Shown: positions 15,253 to 21,319 of the stretch, piece by piece
How positions within the stretch are numbered: position 1 is the first letter of the stretch
How the letters are laid out: each line of letters starts with the position of its first letter
NCBI GenBank assembly: GCA_052388025.1
Contig: JBQTIP010000203.1
Span: 1-21,319 of the forward strand
Direction: 5' to 3'
DNA: 21,319 nucleotides
DNA from: JBQTIP01 sp052388025
GTDB taxonomy: Bacteria; Actinomycetota; UBA4738; HRBIN12
Notes under the pieces: model-generated
Databases searched by the model: none
What the model saw: the letters and a program-made list of their open reading frames with translations, nothing else
Told to the model about the DNA's origin: nothing
Position numbers and translations under genes: made by a program

Positions 15253-16593
15253 ATGCGTAGCGCGCTACGCCTCGCGAGGCTCGGAGCCGCCGCAACGGCG
15301 CTCTCCGTCGCGCTCGCGCTGCCGGCCCACGGCCAGACCTCCTCTCCCACGGTCGTCCGGCTGGACCTCAGCGGAGTGGTGGACCCGTTCGTGGCCGACT
15401 ACGTCCGGTCGGGCATCGAGGCGGCAGAGGAGGAGGGCGCGGCAGCCGTGCTTCTCACCATCGACACACCGGGCGGGCTTGACTCCTCGATGCGCGAGGT
15501 CGTCCAAGCCGTGCTGAACACCTCCGTGCCCGTCGTCTGCTACGTCTCGCCCGAGGGCGCAAGGGCGGCCTCGGCAGGGACGTTCGTCCTGCTTTCCTGC
15601 CCGATCGCGGCCATGGCGCCGGCCACGAACGTAGGGGCCGCGCACCCCGTCGGCATCTCCGGGGCGATCCTCTCGGAGAAGGCGGAGAACGACGCCGCCG
15701 AGTTCATCGTGAGCCTCGCGGAGCTCCGCGGCCGGGACGCCGAATGGGCGGAGCGAGCCGTGCGGGAATCGGTGAGCGCGTCGGCGGAGGAGGCCCTGGA
15801 GCTCGGCGTAATCGACCTCGTCGCGCCGAGCGTGCCGGAGCTGTTCCGGAGCATCGACGGCCGGACGGTGGAGGTCGCCGGCGGTCGAGAGGCCATCCTC
15901 GATCTCACCGGCGCCACGATCGTGGAGCGCGACCTGGGGGTCGGCGTCGGCATCCTGCACGCGATGCTCGACCCCAACCTCGCCTTCATCTTCTTCTGGC
16001 TGGGCGCCGCCCTCATCGCGTTGGAGCTCTTCGTGCCGGGCGGCGTCGTGGGAACCGTGGGGGCCATCATGCTGGTGCTGGCCGTCGTCGCGTTCGGCAT
16101 GCTCCCGGTGCAGCTGATCGGCGTCGTGTTCCTCCTCGCATCGGTCGTGTTCTTCATCCTCGAGTTGAAGCACCCGGGGTTGGGGGTTCCCACGATCGGG
16201 GGCCTCGTCACGATCGTCCTCGGCGGTCTGTTCCTGTTCGATCGCTCGGTGCCGTCGGCGCAGGTATCGCCGCTGGTGATCGCCCCGGTCGCGGCCGCCG
16301 TCACGCTGTTCTCGGCCTTCGTCGTTCGGACGGCGATCAAGCTGCGGCACAAGCCGGTCGTGTCCGGGATCCAGACCATCGTTGGCCGCGAGGGAACGGT
16401 CGTGCGGTCGCTCGAGCCGGCCGGAGTGGTGCAGGTCGCCGCCGAGGAGTGGAGCGCCGAATCCGTGGCCGGCAACATCAAGAAGGGCGCCCGCATCCGA
16501 GTCGTGAGCGCGGACGGCCTCCGGCTGAAGGTCGAGCCGGTGCGAGAGCGAGCCCCGGCGGCGCCGGGGAACGGCGAAGGGAGGACGGCGTGA
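15253..16593 (+). CDS. Long-form NfeD membrane serine protease
   Basis: 446-aa long-form NfeD (STOPP) protein, a membrane-bound serine protease that in archaeal homologues cuts the C-terminus of its stomatin partner. It has a signal peptide (1-28, ending PAHGQ). The ClpP-like protease domain carries the nucleophile S107 in GARAASAGTFVLL and the general-base lysine K143 in SEKAENDAAEF, so a Ser-Lys dyad is present. Four to five membrane helices follow between about 243 and 362, then the small soluble NfeD beta-barrel (about 372-430, GREGTVVRSLEPAGVVQV). The GTG of the slipin gene overlaps its stop codon, the expected pairing. It diverges from the ECF sigma/anti-sigma pair and shares its control region, which hints at membrane-stress regulation. 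Confidence 0.93.
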   Translation: MRSALRLARLGAAATALSVALALPAHGQTSSPTVVRLDLSGVVDPFVADYVRSGIEAAEEEGAAAVLLTIDTPGGLDSSMREVVQAVLNTSVPVVCYVSPEGARAASAGTFVLLSCPIAAMAPATNVGAAHPVGISGAILSEKAENDAAEFIVSLAELRGRDAEWAERAVRESVSASAEEALELGVIDLVAPSVPELFRSIDGRTVEVAGGREAILDLTGATIVERDLGVGVGILHAMLDPNLAFIFFWLGAALIALELFVPGGVVGTVGAIMLVLAVVAFGMLPVQLIGVVFLLASVVFFILELKHPGLGVPTIGGLVTIVLGGLFLFDRSVPSAQVSPLVIAPVAAAVTLFSAFVVRTAIKLRHKPVVSGIQTIVGREGTVVRSLEPAGVVQVAAEEWSAESVAGNIKKGARIRVVSADGLRLKVEPVRERAPAAPGNGEGRTA

Positions 16594-17480
16594 TACCACT
16601 GCTGATCGGGCTGGGCGTGATCGTGGCCCTTGCCATCGTGATCCTGCCGAACGCGATCCGGATCGTCCGCGAGTACCAGCGGCTCATCGTGTTCCGCCTG
16701 GGGCGCTCCATCGGTACGAAGGGCCCGGGCTTCGTGTTCCTGATCCCGTTGATCGATCGGGCCGTGTGGGTGGACCTGCGGGAGCTTTACCTGGAGATCC
16801 CGCACCAGACTGCGATCACCGAGGACAACGCCTCGATCTCGATCGACTTCATCGTCTTCTACCGCGTCGTCGACGCCGTCATGTCCATCATCGAGGTCGG
16901 GAACTTCGCCGGCGCGGCGCAGAACATCGCGGCGACCACGCTCCGTTCCGTGGTCGGCGACATGGCCCTCGACGATGTGCTCGCCAAGCGCGAGCAGATG
17001 AACGAGATCCTCCGCGTGAAGCTCGACGAGGTGACCGAGCGCTGGGGCGTGAAGGTCACGAACGTCGAGATCCGCGAGATCATCCCGCCGCCGGCCGTCC
17101 TGGAGGCCATGACCCGTCAGATGTCGGCCGAGCGGACCAGGCGCGCCGTCGTCACCGAGGCCGACGGCTCGAAGCAGGCGGCGATCACGGTGGCCGAGGG
17201 GAACAAGCAGTCGGCCATCCTGAACGCGGAGGGAGACCGCCAGGCGGCCATCCTCCGGGCCGAGGGTTTCGCGCTGGCGCTCGCGAAGATCTTCGAGGTC
17301 GCGCAGGGGATCGACGCCAACACGATGAGCCTTCAGTACCTCGAGGCGTTGAAACAGATCGGGGCGTCCGCCTCCACCAAGTTCGTGATCCCGATGGAGC
17401 TATCCAACCTGCTCTCGGGGGTGACCGGCCTGACCGGGAAGGCGTTCGGCGACGGCGGGGCGGGATCGAACCGCGCCTAG
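16590..17480 (+). CDS. Slipin (SPFH/stomatin family protein)
   Basis: 296-aa membrane-anchored SPFH protein. One N-terminal helix (about 2-21) anchors it. The SPFH domain runs from about 28 to 200, with REYQRLIVFRLGRSIGTKGPG and the NVEIREIIPPPAV signature. A heptad-like Ala/Glu-rich coiled coil follows (about 185-235), then a short hydrophobic C-terminus with MSLQYLEALKQIG and FVIPMELSNLL. Slipins oligomerise into rings that organise membrane microdomains, and the adjacent NfeD is their usual protease partner. The start is GTG overlapping the NfeD stop (GTGA), with GGGAGG just upstream. A hairpin right after the stop may end the operon. Confidence 0.93.
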   Translation: MIPLLIGLGVIVALAIVILPNAIRIVREYQRLIVFRLGRSIGTKGPGFVFLIPLIDRAVWVDLRELYLEIPHQTAITEDNASISIDFIVFYRVVDAVMSIIEVGNFAGAAQNIAATTLRSVVGDMALDDVLAKREQMNEILRVKLDEVTERWGVKVTNVEIREIIPPPAVLEAMTRQMSAERTRRAVVTEADGSKQAAITVAEGNKQSAILNAEGDRQAAILRAEGFALALAKIFEVAQGIDANTMSLQYLEALKQIGASASTKFVIPMELSNLLSGVTGLTGKAFGDGGAGSNRA

Positions 17481-17485
17481 CCAGC

Positions 17486-17503
17486 CGCGGCCCACGAGCC
17501 GCG
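17486..17503 (+). terminator. Candidate hairpin after the slipin gene
   Basis: CGCGGC (17486-17491) and GCCGCG (17498-17503) form a 6-bp stem with a six-base loop, starting six bases after the stop codon. There is no U-run, so termination is uncertain. Confidence 0.3.
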
Positions 17504-17517
17504 ACCTCGCCCCGCCG

Positions 17518-17544
17518 GGAACCGAATACCACGCCGTGGTGTAG
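17518..17544 (+). promoter_or_regulatory. Upstream element of the second ECF sigma gene
   Basis: GGAACC (17518-17523), the usual ECF -35 hexamer, lies about 50 bases before the gene. A perfect inverted repeat, ACCACG-C-CGTGGT (17528-17540), sits in the spacer. The -10 at the expected distance (TGTAG) is poor, so autoregulation by the ECF factor is only a possibility. Confidence 0.3.
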
Positions 17545-17569
17545 TGAGCCGTGAGACAGGGCTGACGCG

Positions 17570-18175
17570 TTGGTGGAGGGCCGGCCACTGGAGGACGCCG
17601 CGCTGATCGAGCGCGCCAAGGACGGCGACGTTCGCGCCTACGAGGATCTCGTCGAGCGATACCGGGAGATCACGTTCCGGACCGCCTACCTCATCACTCG
17701 CAGCGCTGCCGACGCCGAGGAGGCCGCCCAGGATGCTTTCGTGAAGGCCTACTACGCGCTTCCCAGGTTCCGGCAGCAGGCTGCGTTCCGGCCGTGGATC
17801 CTGCGCATCGCCTCGAACGAGGCCAGGAACCGGCTACGGTCGGCCAAGCGGCGCGAGGGCCTGGCGCTGCGCCTCGCCGGGGACCGCCCCGGAGGGGGTG
17901 CGGCCCCATCCCCCGAGGCGGCGATCGTCTCCCGGGAGACGAGAGAAGCCCTTCTCGGTGCCCTCGGGGCCCTCCCCGAGCGTGACCGGCTGGTGATCGG
18001 GTACCGGTACCTCCTCGGCCTCTCAGAGGCGGAGACGGCGGAGGCGCTCGGGGTCCGGCGCGGCACGGTCAAGTCGCGGCTGTCGCGTGCCCTGGAGCGC
18101 CTGAAGAGGGGGCTCCCAGACGGGATCGGCCCCGCGGAGGCGACCGAAGATCGGATGGAGATCGCCGATGGCTGA
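17570..18175 (+). CDS. Second ECF sigma factor
   Basis: 201-aa ECF-type sigma factor. Sigma-2 covers about residues 10-92: EDLVERYREITFRTAYLIT, AEEAAQDAFVKAYYAL and RPWILRIASNEARNRLR. Sigma-4 covers about 122-182: LPERDRLVIGYRYLLGLSEAETAEALGVRRGTVKSRLSRALERLKR. The start is TTG 17570 or GTG 17573, with an in-frame stop at 17552-17554. It is not close in sequence to the sigma factor at 14537-15109, so the two control different regulons. The next gene overlaps it by eight bases and encodes a membrane protein in the position of an anti-sigma factor. Confidence 0.88.
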   Translation: MVEGRPLEDAALIERAKDGDVRAYEDLVERYREITFRTAYLITRSAADAEEAAQDAFVKAYYALPRFRQQAAFRPWILRIASNEARNRLRSAKRREGLALRLAGDRPGGGAAPSPEAAIVSRETREALLGALGALPERDRLVIGYRYLLGLSEAETAEALGVRRGTVKSRLSRALERLKRGLPDGIGPAEATEDRMEIADG

Positions 18176-18953
18176 GCGGAACGGCGCGACGGCCGGAATC
18201 GAGCGCGCGCTGACCGACCTCGGTTCCCGGATCGCGTACCCACCGAACCCTCAGCTCGCGGCGGCGGTCGCCCGCCGCATCTCGGCCGACAGGCAGCAGC
18301 GCTTCCGCCCGCCGTTTCCGGGCGTCGCACTCTGGTCGCGCCGCAAGCTGGTGGTCCTCGTCGCCCTGGGGATCCTCCTCCTTGCCGGTACCGCAGTCGC
18401 GGCGCGACTGACCCTTGGGGCCATCGGCATCAGGATAGTTCCGAGCCTTCCGGCCGAGACGCCGACGGCGGTCGAGACGGGCGCGGCGCTGGGCGAGCGC
18501 GTCACGCTTCAAGAGGCGGAGGAAGCGGTCGGCTTCCCGATCGTGCTCCCCTTCAGGGACGAGCGGCGCGAGCCGGATGCGGTGTTCCTAGGCGCCTCGC
18601 CCTTCGGACGGCGCGTGGTTCTGGCTTGGAGCCGGCTGGAGCTGCCGGAGATCGAGGGGATCCCCTGGAACCTGCTCCTCATGGAGGTGCGCACGAACAC
18701 GACCCTGGAGTTCGAGGAGATCGCCTACAAGGAGCTCGACCCGGCCTCGAACCTGGAGTCGGTTCGAGTGGCCGGCGGCCGGGGATTCTGGATAACGGGA
18801 CCGCACGACCTGGTTCTTCTCACTCCCACCGCGGAGCAGCGCCTGCGCGTCACCGGCAACGTGCTCATCTGGGAGAGGGGCGACGTGACCCTGCGCCTGG
18901 AGTCCATGCTCCCGCTCGAGGAAGCCGTACGGATCGCGGAGACGGTCTCGTAG
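18168..18953 (+). CDS. Membrane anti-sigma-like protein without zinc motif
   Basis: 261-aa protein with a short cytoplasmic N-terminus, one membrane helix (about 60-79, KLVVLVALGILLLAGTAVAA) and an outer C-terminal domain of about 170 residues. The stretch LGSRIAYPPNPQLAAAVARRI (19-39) resembles the start of several actinobacterial proteins encoded directly after sigma factors. There is no HxxxCxxC zinc anti-sigma motif. The outer domain (for example LQEAEEAVGFPIVLP, and a C-terminal LRLESMLPLEEAVRIAETV) is reminiscent of DUF4367-type sensory domains. The eight-base overlap with the sigma gene means coupled translation. An anti-sigma role is inferred from position and topology, not shown by a known binding motif. 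Confidence 0.72.
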   Translation: MAERNGATAGIERALTDLGSRIAYPPNPQLAAAVARRISADRQQRFRPPFPGVALWSRRKLVVLVALGILLLAGTAVAARLTLGAIGIRIVPSLPAETPTAVETGAALGERVTLQEAEEAVGFPIVLPFRDERREPDAVFLGASPFGRRVVLAWSRLELPEIEGIPWNLLLMEVRTNTTLEFEEIAYKELDPASNLESVRVAGGRGFWITGPHDLVLLTPTAEQRLRVTGNVLIWERGDVTLRLESMLPLEEAVRIAETVS

Positions 18954-18992
18954 GGAACCCTGTCCCGGCGGGCTGCCGAGAGCTAGGGTTCC
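18954..18992 (+). repeat. 8-bp inverted repeat after the anti-sigma-like gene
   Basis: GGAACCCT (18954-18961) pairs with AGGGTTCC (18985-18992), and inside the loop CGGC (18966-18969) pairs with GCCG (18975-18978). It begins right after the stop codon. It may be a terminator (no U-run) or one of two alternative structures with the neighbouring palindrome. Confidence 0.5.
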
Positions 18993-19021
18993 GCGGGAAC
19001 CGCACGGCCCGCCAGGCGGTC
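18987..19021 (+). promoter_or_regulatory. Palindrome and ECF-type promoter candidate before the cupredoxin gene
   Basis: GGTTCC-GCG-GGAACC (18987-19001) is a perfect inverted repeat whose right arm is the ECF -35 hexamer GGAACC. After 16 bases comes GGTC (19018-19021), close to the ECF -10 core CGTC. Transcription would then start about 25 bases before the ATG at 19056. The left arm can pair instead with 18954-18961. Confidence 0.45.
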
Positions 19022-19055
19022 GGTTCATGTAGGAATCGAACCGGAAGGGGACCTC

Positions 19056-19679
19056 ATGCTCCGTCGATCGTGCGTCGCTCTGGTGGCGGGGTTTGGGATG
19101 TCGTCGCTCGTCGTCTCGCCGGCGCTGGCAGGCGGCGGAGGCGGGTGCTACGGGCCGGCGACCGACGGCTCGGGCGTGACGGTCGCCATCCGGAACTTCT
19201 GCTTCACGCCGACCGTGCTCCACGTTCAGCCGGGCGACCGGATCACTTTCGTGAACCGGGACTCCTCGCCGCACACGGTGACCGGTGCGAACGGCGTCTG
19301 GGGGACCTTCGACGAGCTCGACCGAGGCGACGCGGTTGCCTACGCGTTCGGTGAGCCGGGGACCTACTCCTACTTCTGCGCCTACCACATCGGCATGGTC
19401 GGCACGGTCGTGGTGGGCAACGGCAGCGGAGCAGGACCCGCGAAGCGAATCGGGGTGATCGTCGAGCCGGTGGCCGTCCCCACGTCGGCACCGATCGTGA
19501 GCCCCGCCGCCCCGGAGGAGCCCGCCGTGGAGATCGAGGCGGCTGCCGCCGGCTCGGAGCCGAGCGGCGGGGGTTCCTCGCTCGGCTGGCTGGTGGGCGG
19601 AGTCGCCGGGCTGATCCTCGGCGCAGGCGCCTCGCTACTCGCGCGGCGGCGGGCGAGAGTCCGGACCGAGGGGGGTTGA
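19056..19679 (+). CDS. Membrane-tethered cupredoxin (plastocyanin-like copper protein)
   Basis: 207-aa secreted blue-copper-type protein. A signal peptide (1-25, ending SPALA) is followed by a cupredoxin domain (about 40-121). It has all four type 1 copper ligands: H73 in SPHTVTG and C108, H111 and M114 in YFCAYHIGM, a compact C-x2-H-x2-M loop as in amicyanin-like proteins. C31 and C49 could form a disulfide. A Pro/Ala/Glu-rich linker (125-175) leads to a C-terminal helix (176-195) and a basic tail, so it would sit on the outer membrane face as an electron carrier. There is no LPXTG motif. It lies 102 bp after the anti-sigma-like gene and may belong to that ECF regulon. Its 3' end overlaps the pilT-like gene by 45 bases, tail to tail. 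Confidence 0.87.
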   Translation: MLRRSCVALVAGFGMSSLVVSPALAGGGGGCYGPATDGSGVTVAIRNFCFTPTVLHVQPGDRITFVNRDSSPHTVTGANGVWGTFDELDRGDAVAYAFGEPGTYSYFCAYHIGMVGTVVVGNGSGAGPAKRIGVIVEPVAVPTSAPIVSPAAPEEPAVEIEAAAAGSEPSGGGSSLGWLVGGVAGLILGAGASLLARRRARVRTEGG

Positions 19680-20792
19680 GCGCCCTCTAGAGGCGTTAAT
19701 GCTCATCCCGGCCTGCTGGAGCATCAGCTGGAAGTCGTGCGGTGAGGACGCCGCCAGCATCGCCTCCTCGACCGTAACGGTTCCAGACTTGACGAGCTTG
19801 AGCAGCGACTGGTCGAACGTGACCATGCCGTAGTAGCCGCCCTCAGCGATGATCTCGTGGATCTCAGCCGTCTTGTCGGGGTCCGCGATCCGCTCGGCAA
19901 CGCGGCCGGTGTTCACCAGCACCTCGAGCCCGGGCACGCGCCCGCCTTCCACCGTGGGGACGAGGCGCTGGCAGATGATGCCTCGCAGCGCGCCCGCGAG
20001 CGTCCAGCGGATCTGGTTCTGCTGAGCCGGGGGGAAGAAGTCGATCGCTCGGTTGACCGTCTCGGTTGCGTCGACCGTGTGCAGGGTGGACAGCACGAGG
20101 TGGCCCGTCTCCGCCGCCTGCAACGCGGCTCGGACCGTCTCGGTGTCGCGCATCTCCCCGATCAGGATCACGTCCGGGTCCTGCCGGAGCGCCGCCCGCA
20201 GCGCCGAGAGGAACGAGTCGGTGTCCTGGCCCACCTCGCGCTGGTTGATCGAGGCGACGTCGTCCCTAAACAGCACCTCGATCGGGTCCTCGATCGTGAT
20301 GATGTGGACCGGCTTGGTCCGGTTGATGTGCTCGATCATGGCGGCGAGCGTGGTCGTCTTCCCGGAGCCGGTGGGGCCGGTCACCAGGACCAGGCCGCGC
20401 AGCTCGTCGGCGAGCTGCCGGACGACGGGCGGGAGGCCCATCTCGGCGAAGCTCGGGCCACCGAACCGGAGCTTGCGGAGCACCATGCTGGTGGAGCCTC
20501 GCTGACGGAAGGCGTTCACGCGGAAACGGCCGACCCCGGGCAGGGAGTACGCGAAGTCGACCTGGCCGAGCTCCTCGAACCGCGCGCGGCGGTCCTGCGG
20601 AACGACGGCGGCCGCGATCGCCTCGGGCTCGCCGGGGCCGAGCCGCTCTCGCTCGATCGCTCGCAGGCGACCCGTCTCGCGGAACTTTGGGGGGGCGCCC
20701 GTCTTGATGTGTAGGTCGGATCCTTCACCCGCCACGAGCTCTCGCAGCCAGCCGTTGAACTCCTCGACGATCGCCGATCCCTGCTCGGTCAC
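19635..20792 (-). CDS. pilT: Type IV pilus retraction ATPase (PilT/PilU-like)
   Basis: 385-aa hexameric secretion ATPase that would power pilus retraction at the inner membrane. Walker A GPTGSGKT is at 139-146, the Asp box ITIEDPIE at 166-173, Walker B VILIGEMRD at 208-216 and the His box ETGHLVLSTLHT at 228-239. The PilT signature AIRNLI is not present; the corresponding stretch reads VAERIADP at 298-305. The region YGMVTFDQSLLKLVKSG (321-337) is closer to PilU. It may therefore be a PilU-like or actinobacterial variant. The start is GTG 20792, with GAGGAGGGG six bases upstream. The last 14 codons and the stop run antisense into the cupredoxin gene. The upstream gene on the same strand is a degenerate cyclase-homology protein. 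Confidence 0.88.
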   Translation of the reverse strand: MTEQGSAIVEEFNGWLRELVAGEGSDLHIKTGAPPKFRETGRLRAIERERLGPGEPEAIAAAVVPQDRRARFEELGQVDFAYSLPGVGRFRVNAFRQRGSTSMVLRKLRFGGPSFAEMGLPPVVRQLADELRGLVLVTGPTGSGKTTTLAAMIEHINRTKPVHIITIEDPIEVLFRDDVASINQREVGQDTDSFLSALRAALRQDPDVILIGEMRDTETVRAALQAAETGHLVLSTLHTVDATETVNRAIDFFPPAQQNQIRWTLAGALRGIICQRLVPTVEGGRVPGLEVLVNTGRVAERIADPDKTAEIHEIIAEGGYYGMVTFDQSLLKLVKSGTVTVEEAMLAASSPHDFQLMLQQAGMSINASRGRSTPLGPDSRPPPRE

Positions 20793-20798
20793 CAACCA

Positions 20799-20807
20799 CC
20801 CCTCCTC
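20799..20807 (-). promoter_or_regulatory. Ribosome binding site of the pilT-like gene
   Basis: GAGGAGGGG on the minus strand, six bases before GTG at 20792. It favours this start over the ATG at 20852. Confidence 0.6.
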
Positions 20808-20872
20808 AGCCGACGCAATAACGATCACCCACCATGGACGCCCCTGTTGCATCGGCGTGGGGCGAGAGAACT

Positions 20873-21319
20873 TCAGCCGCGATGCCCGTGCTGTCGGGTG
20901 TCGCGGAGGACTCGCACGGGCATGGGGAGTCCCTCCGGGCCGAGCATCAGCTCGCGAGCCGGATCGGCCACGAGCTCACCCGCCCAGTCCTCCCACCGCG
21001 AGCCCCCCAAGAGCATCTGGCCCGGCGCGGCTGCATGGCGCACGCGCCCGGCCGTCGCGGTCACTGCTCCGAAGGCGACGCGGACGCCCCGGTCGGCGGT
21101 CTGCACCCACCCCTCGGCGATCCCCCCGGATGCGGCGAAGCCGCGCTCTCCGGCCCGCTGACACTCGGCCACCGCCGCCCGGGCTGCAAGCGCGGCGGCT
21201 GCCGCGACGGCCGGGGCCCGCGCACCCTCGAACCGCGCCTCGATCACCGGATGCCTCGGCGTGCCGGCCAGCCGGATGCCGGCTCCGAGGCGCGCCAGCG
21301 AGGCCACCGCGGCACCCAG
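20873..21319 (-). CDS. C-terminal part of a degenerate cyclase-homology protein (5' end off the window)
   Basis: The 148 residues seen are open to the right edge, so the start lies outside. They follow the second half of the class III cyclase fold: HPVIEARFEG (23-32) where active enzymes have GDAVMAVFG, then SGGIAEGWV near 64-72, and an ATAGRVRHAAAPGQMLLGG stretch at 88-106. As in the protein at 4695-5375, the second metal aspartate is gone and the transition-state asparagine is replaced (A88), while the arginine (R92) stays. The shared PVI.A..EG core suggests the two are related pseudoenzymes. The gene is 80 bp upstream of the pilT-like gene on the same strand and may be co-transcribed. The N-terminal half might hold other domains. 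Confidence 0.6.
   Translation of the reverse strand: MGAAVASLARLGAGIRLAGTPRHPVIEARFEGARAPAVAAAAALAARAAVAECQRAGERGFAASGGIAEGWVQTADRGVRVAFGAVTATAGRVRHAAAPGQMLLGGSRWEDWAGELVADPARELMLGPEGLPMPVRVLRDTRQHGHRG

Noticed and set aside
15110..15295. Longer N-terminus for the first ECF sigma factor
   Set aside because: It would overlap the NfeD gene head to head, has no sigma-like sequence, and a strong ribosome site precedes GTG 15109.
15265..16599. Long open frames antisense to the NfeD gene
   Set aside because: Composition rich in Arg, Asp, His and Gly is typical of antisense shadows in GC-rich DNA; the plus-strand NfeD signatures are unambiguous.
19019..19050. tRNA-like T-loop (GGTTCGATTCC on the minus strand)
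   Set aside because: The flanking bases do not form a 5-bp T-stem, and there is no anticodon arm or acceptor stem nearby.
1..21319. Mobile elements, CRISPR, prophage or a defence island
   Set aside because: No transposase, integrase, direct-repeat array, restriction, toxin or Cas-like protein is visible, and base composition is uniform by eye.

Overview
The window is about 21.3 kb of high-GC DNA, densely coded on both strands with no intergenic gap above about 155 bp. I see no tRNA, rRNA, CRISPR array, transposase, integrase or phage gene. The gene content points to an actinomycetotal (actinobacterial) chromosome. Evidence includes a F420-type luciferase-like monooxygenase, an ECF sigma factor with an RskA-like anti-sigma factor, a class III cyclase fused to an AAA ATPase, a class II (GlpX) fructose-bisphosphatase, frequent GTG/TTG starts and many 1-8 nt gene overlaps. 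The lineage cannot be named from this alone; a little-studied or environmental actinomycete is my inference.

Layout. 1-1162 (-): 5' part of a zinc-ribbon/adenylate cyclase/AAA signalling protein, running off the left edge. 1316-4104 (+): TldD/TldE-type metalloprotease pair. 4183-5375 (+): a tandem-CBS protein and a degenerate cyclase-like protein. 5372-6579 (-): a PHP phosphoesterase and, upstream of it, a 69-aa HiPIP-like four-cysteine protein. 6623-8960 (+): a GpsA-type glycerol-3-phosphate dehydrogenase, GlpX, and a small zinc-binding protein with two AT-hooks. 8957-11526 (-): operon of a sugar nucleotidyltransferase, an LLM oxidoreductase and a 69-aa HARE-HTH-like protein. 11608-13745 (+): an alpha/beta esterase and a membrane-anchored extracytoplasmic protein. 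13758-15109 (-): ECF sigma and zinc anti-sigma pair. 15253-17480 (+): NfeD protease and slipin. 17570-19679 (+): a second ECF sigma factor, a membrane anti-sigma-like protein without a zinc motif, and a membrane-tethered cupredoxin. 19635-21319 (-): a PilT/PilU-like retraction ATPase and, upstream of it, the C-terminal part of a second degenerate cyclase-like protein.

How the genes work together. gpsA and glpX overlap by one base and link glycerol phosphate and gluconeogenic metabolism. NfeD and slipin form the familiar membrane-quality-control pair. Two separate sigma/anti-sigma modules imply envelope or redox stress sensing. The second module leads into the cupredoxin gene through an intergenic element carrying a plausible ECF-type promoter and competing inverted repeats.

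The least ordinary content is: two cyclase-homology proteins that have lost the metal-binding and transition-state residues but share a substitute signature, one of them beside a pilus motor; a minimal HiPIP-like protein; a zinc/AT-hook protein; and the ECF-cupredoxin intergenic element. I see no single locus that is clearly a wholly new system.
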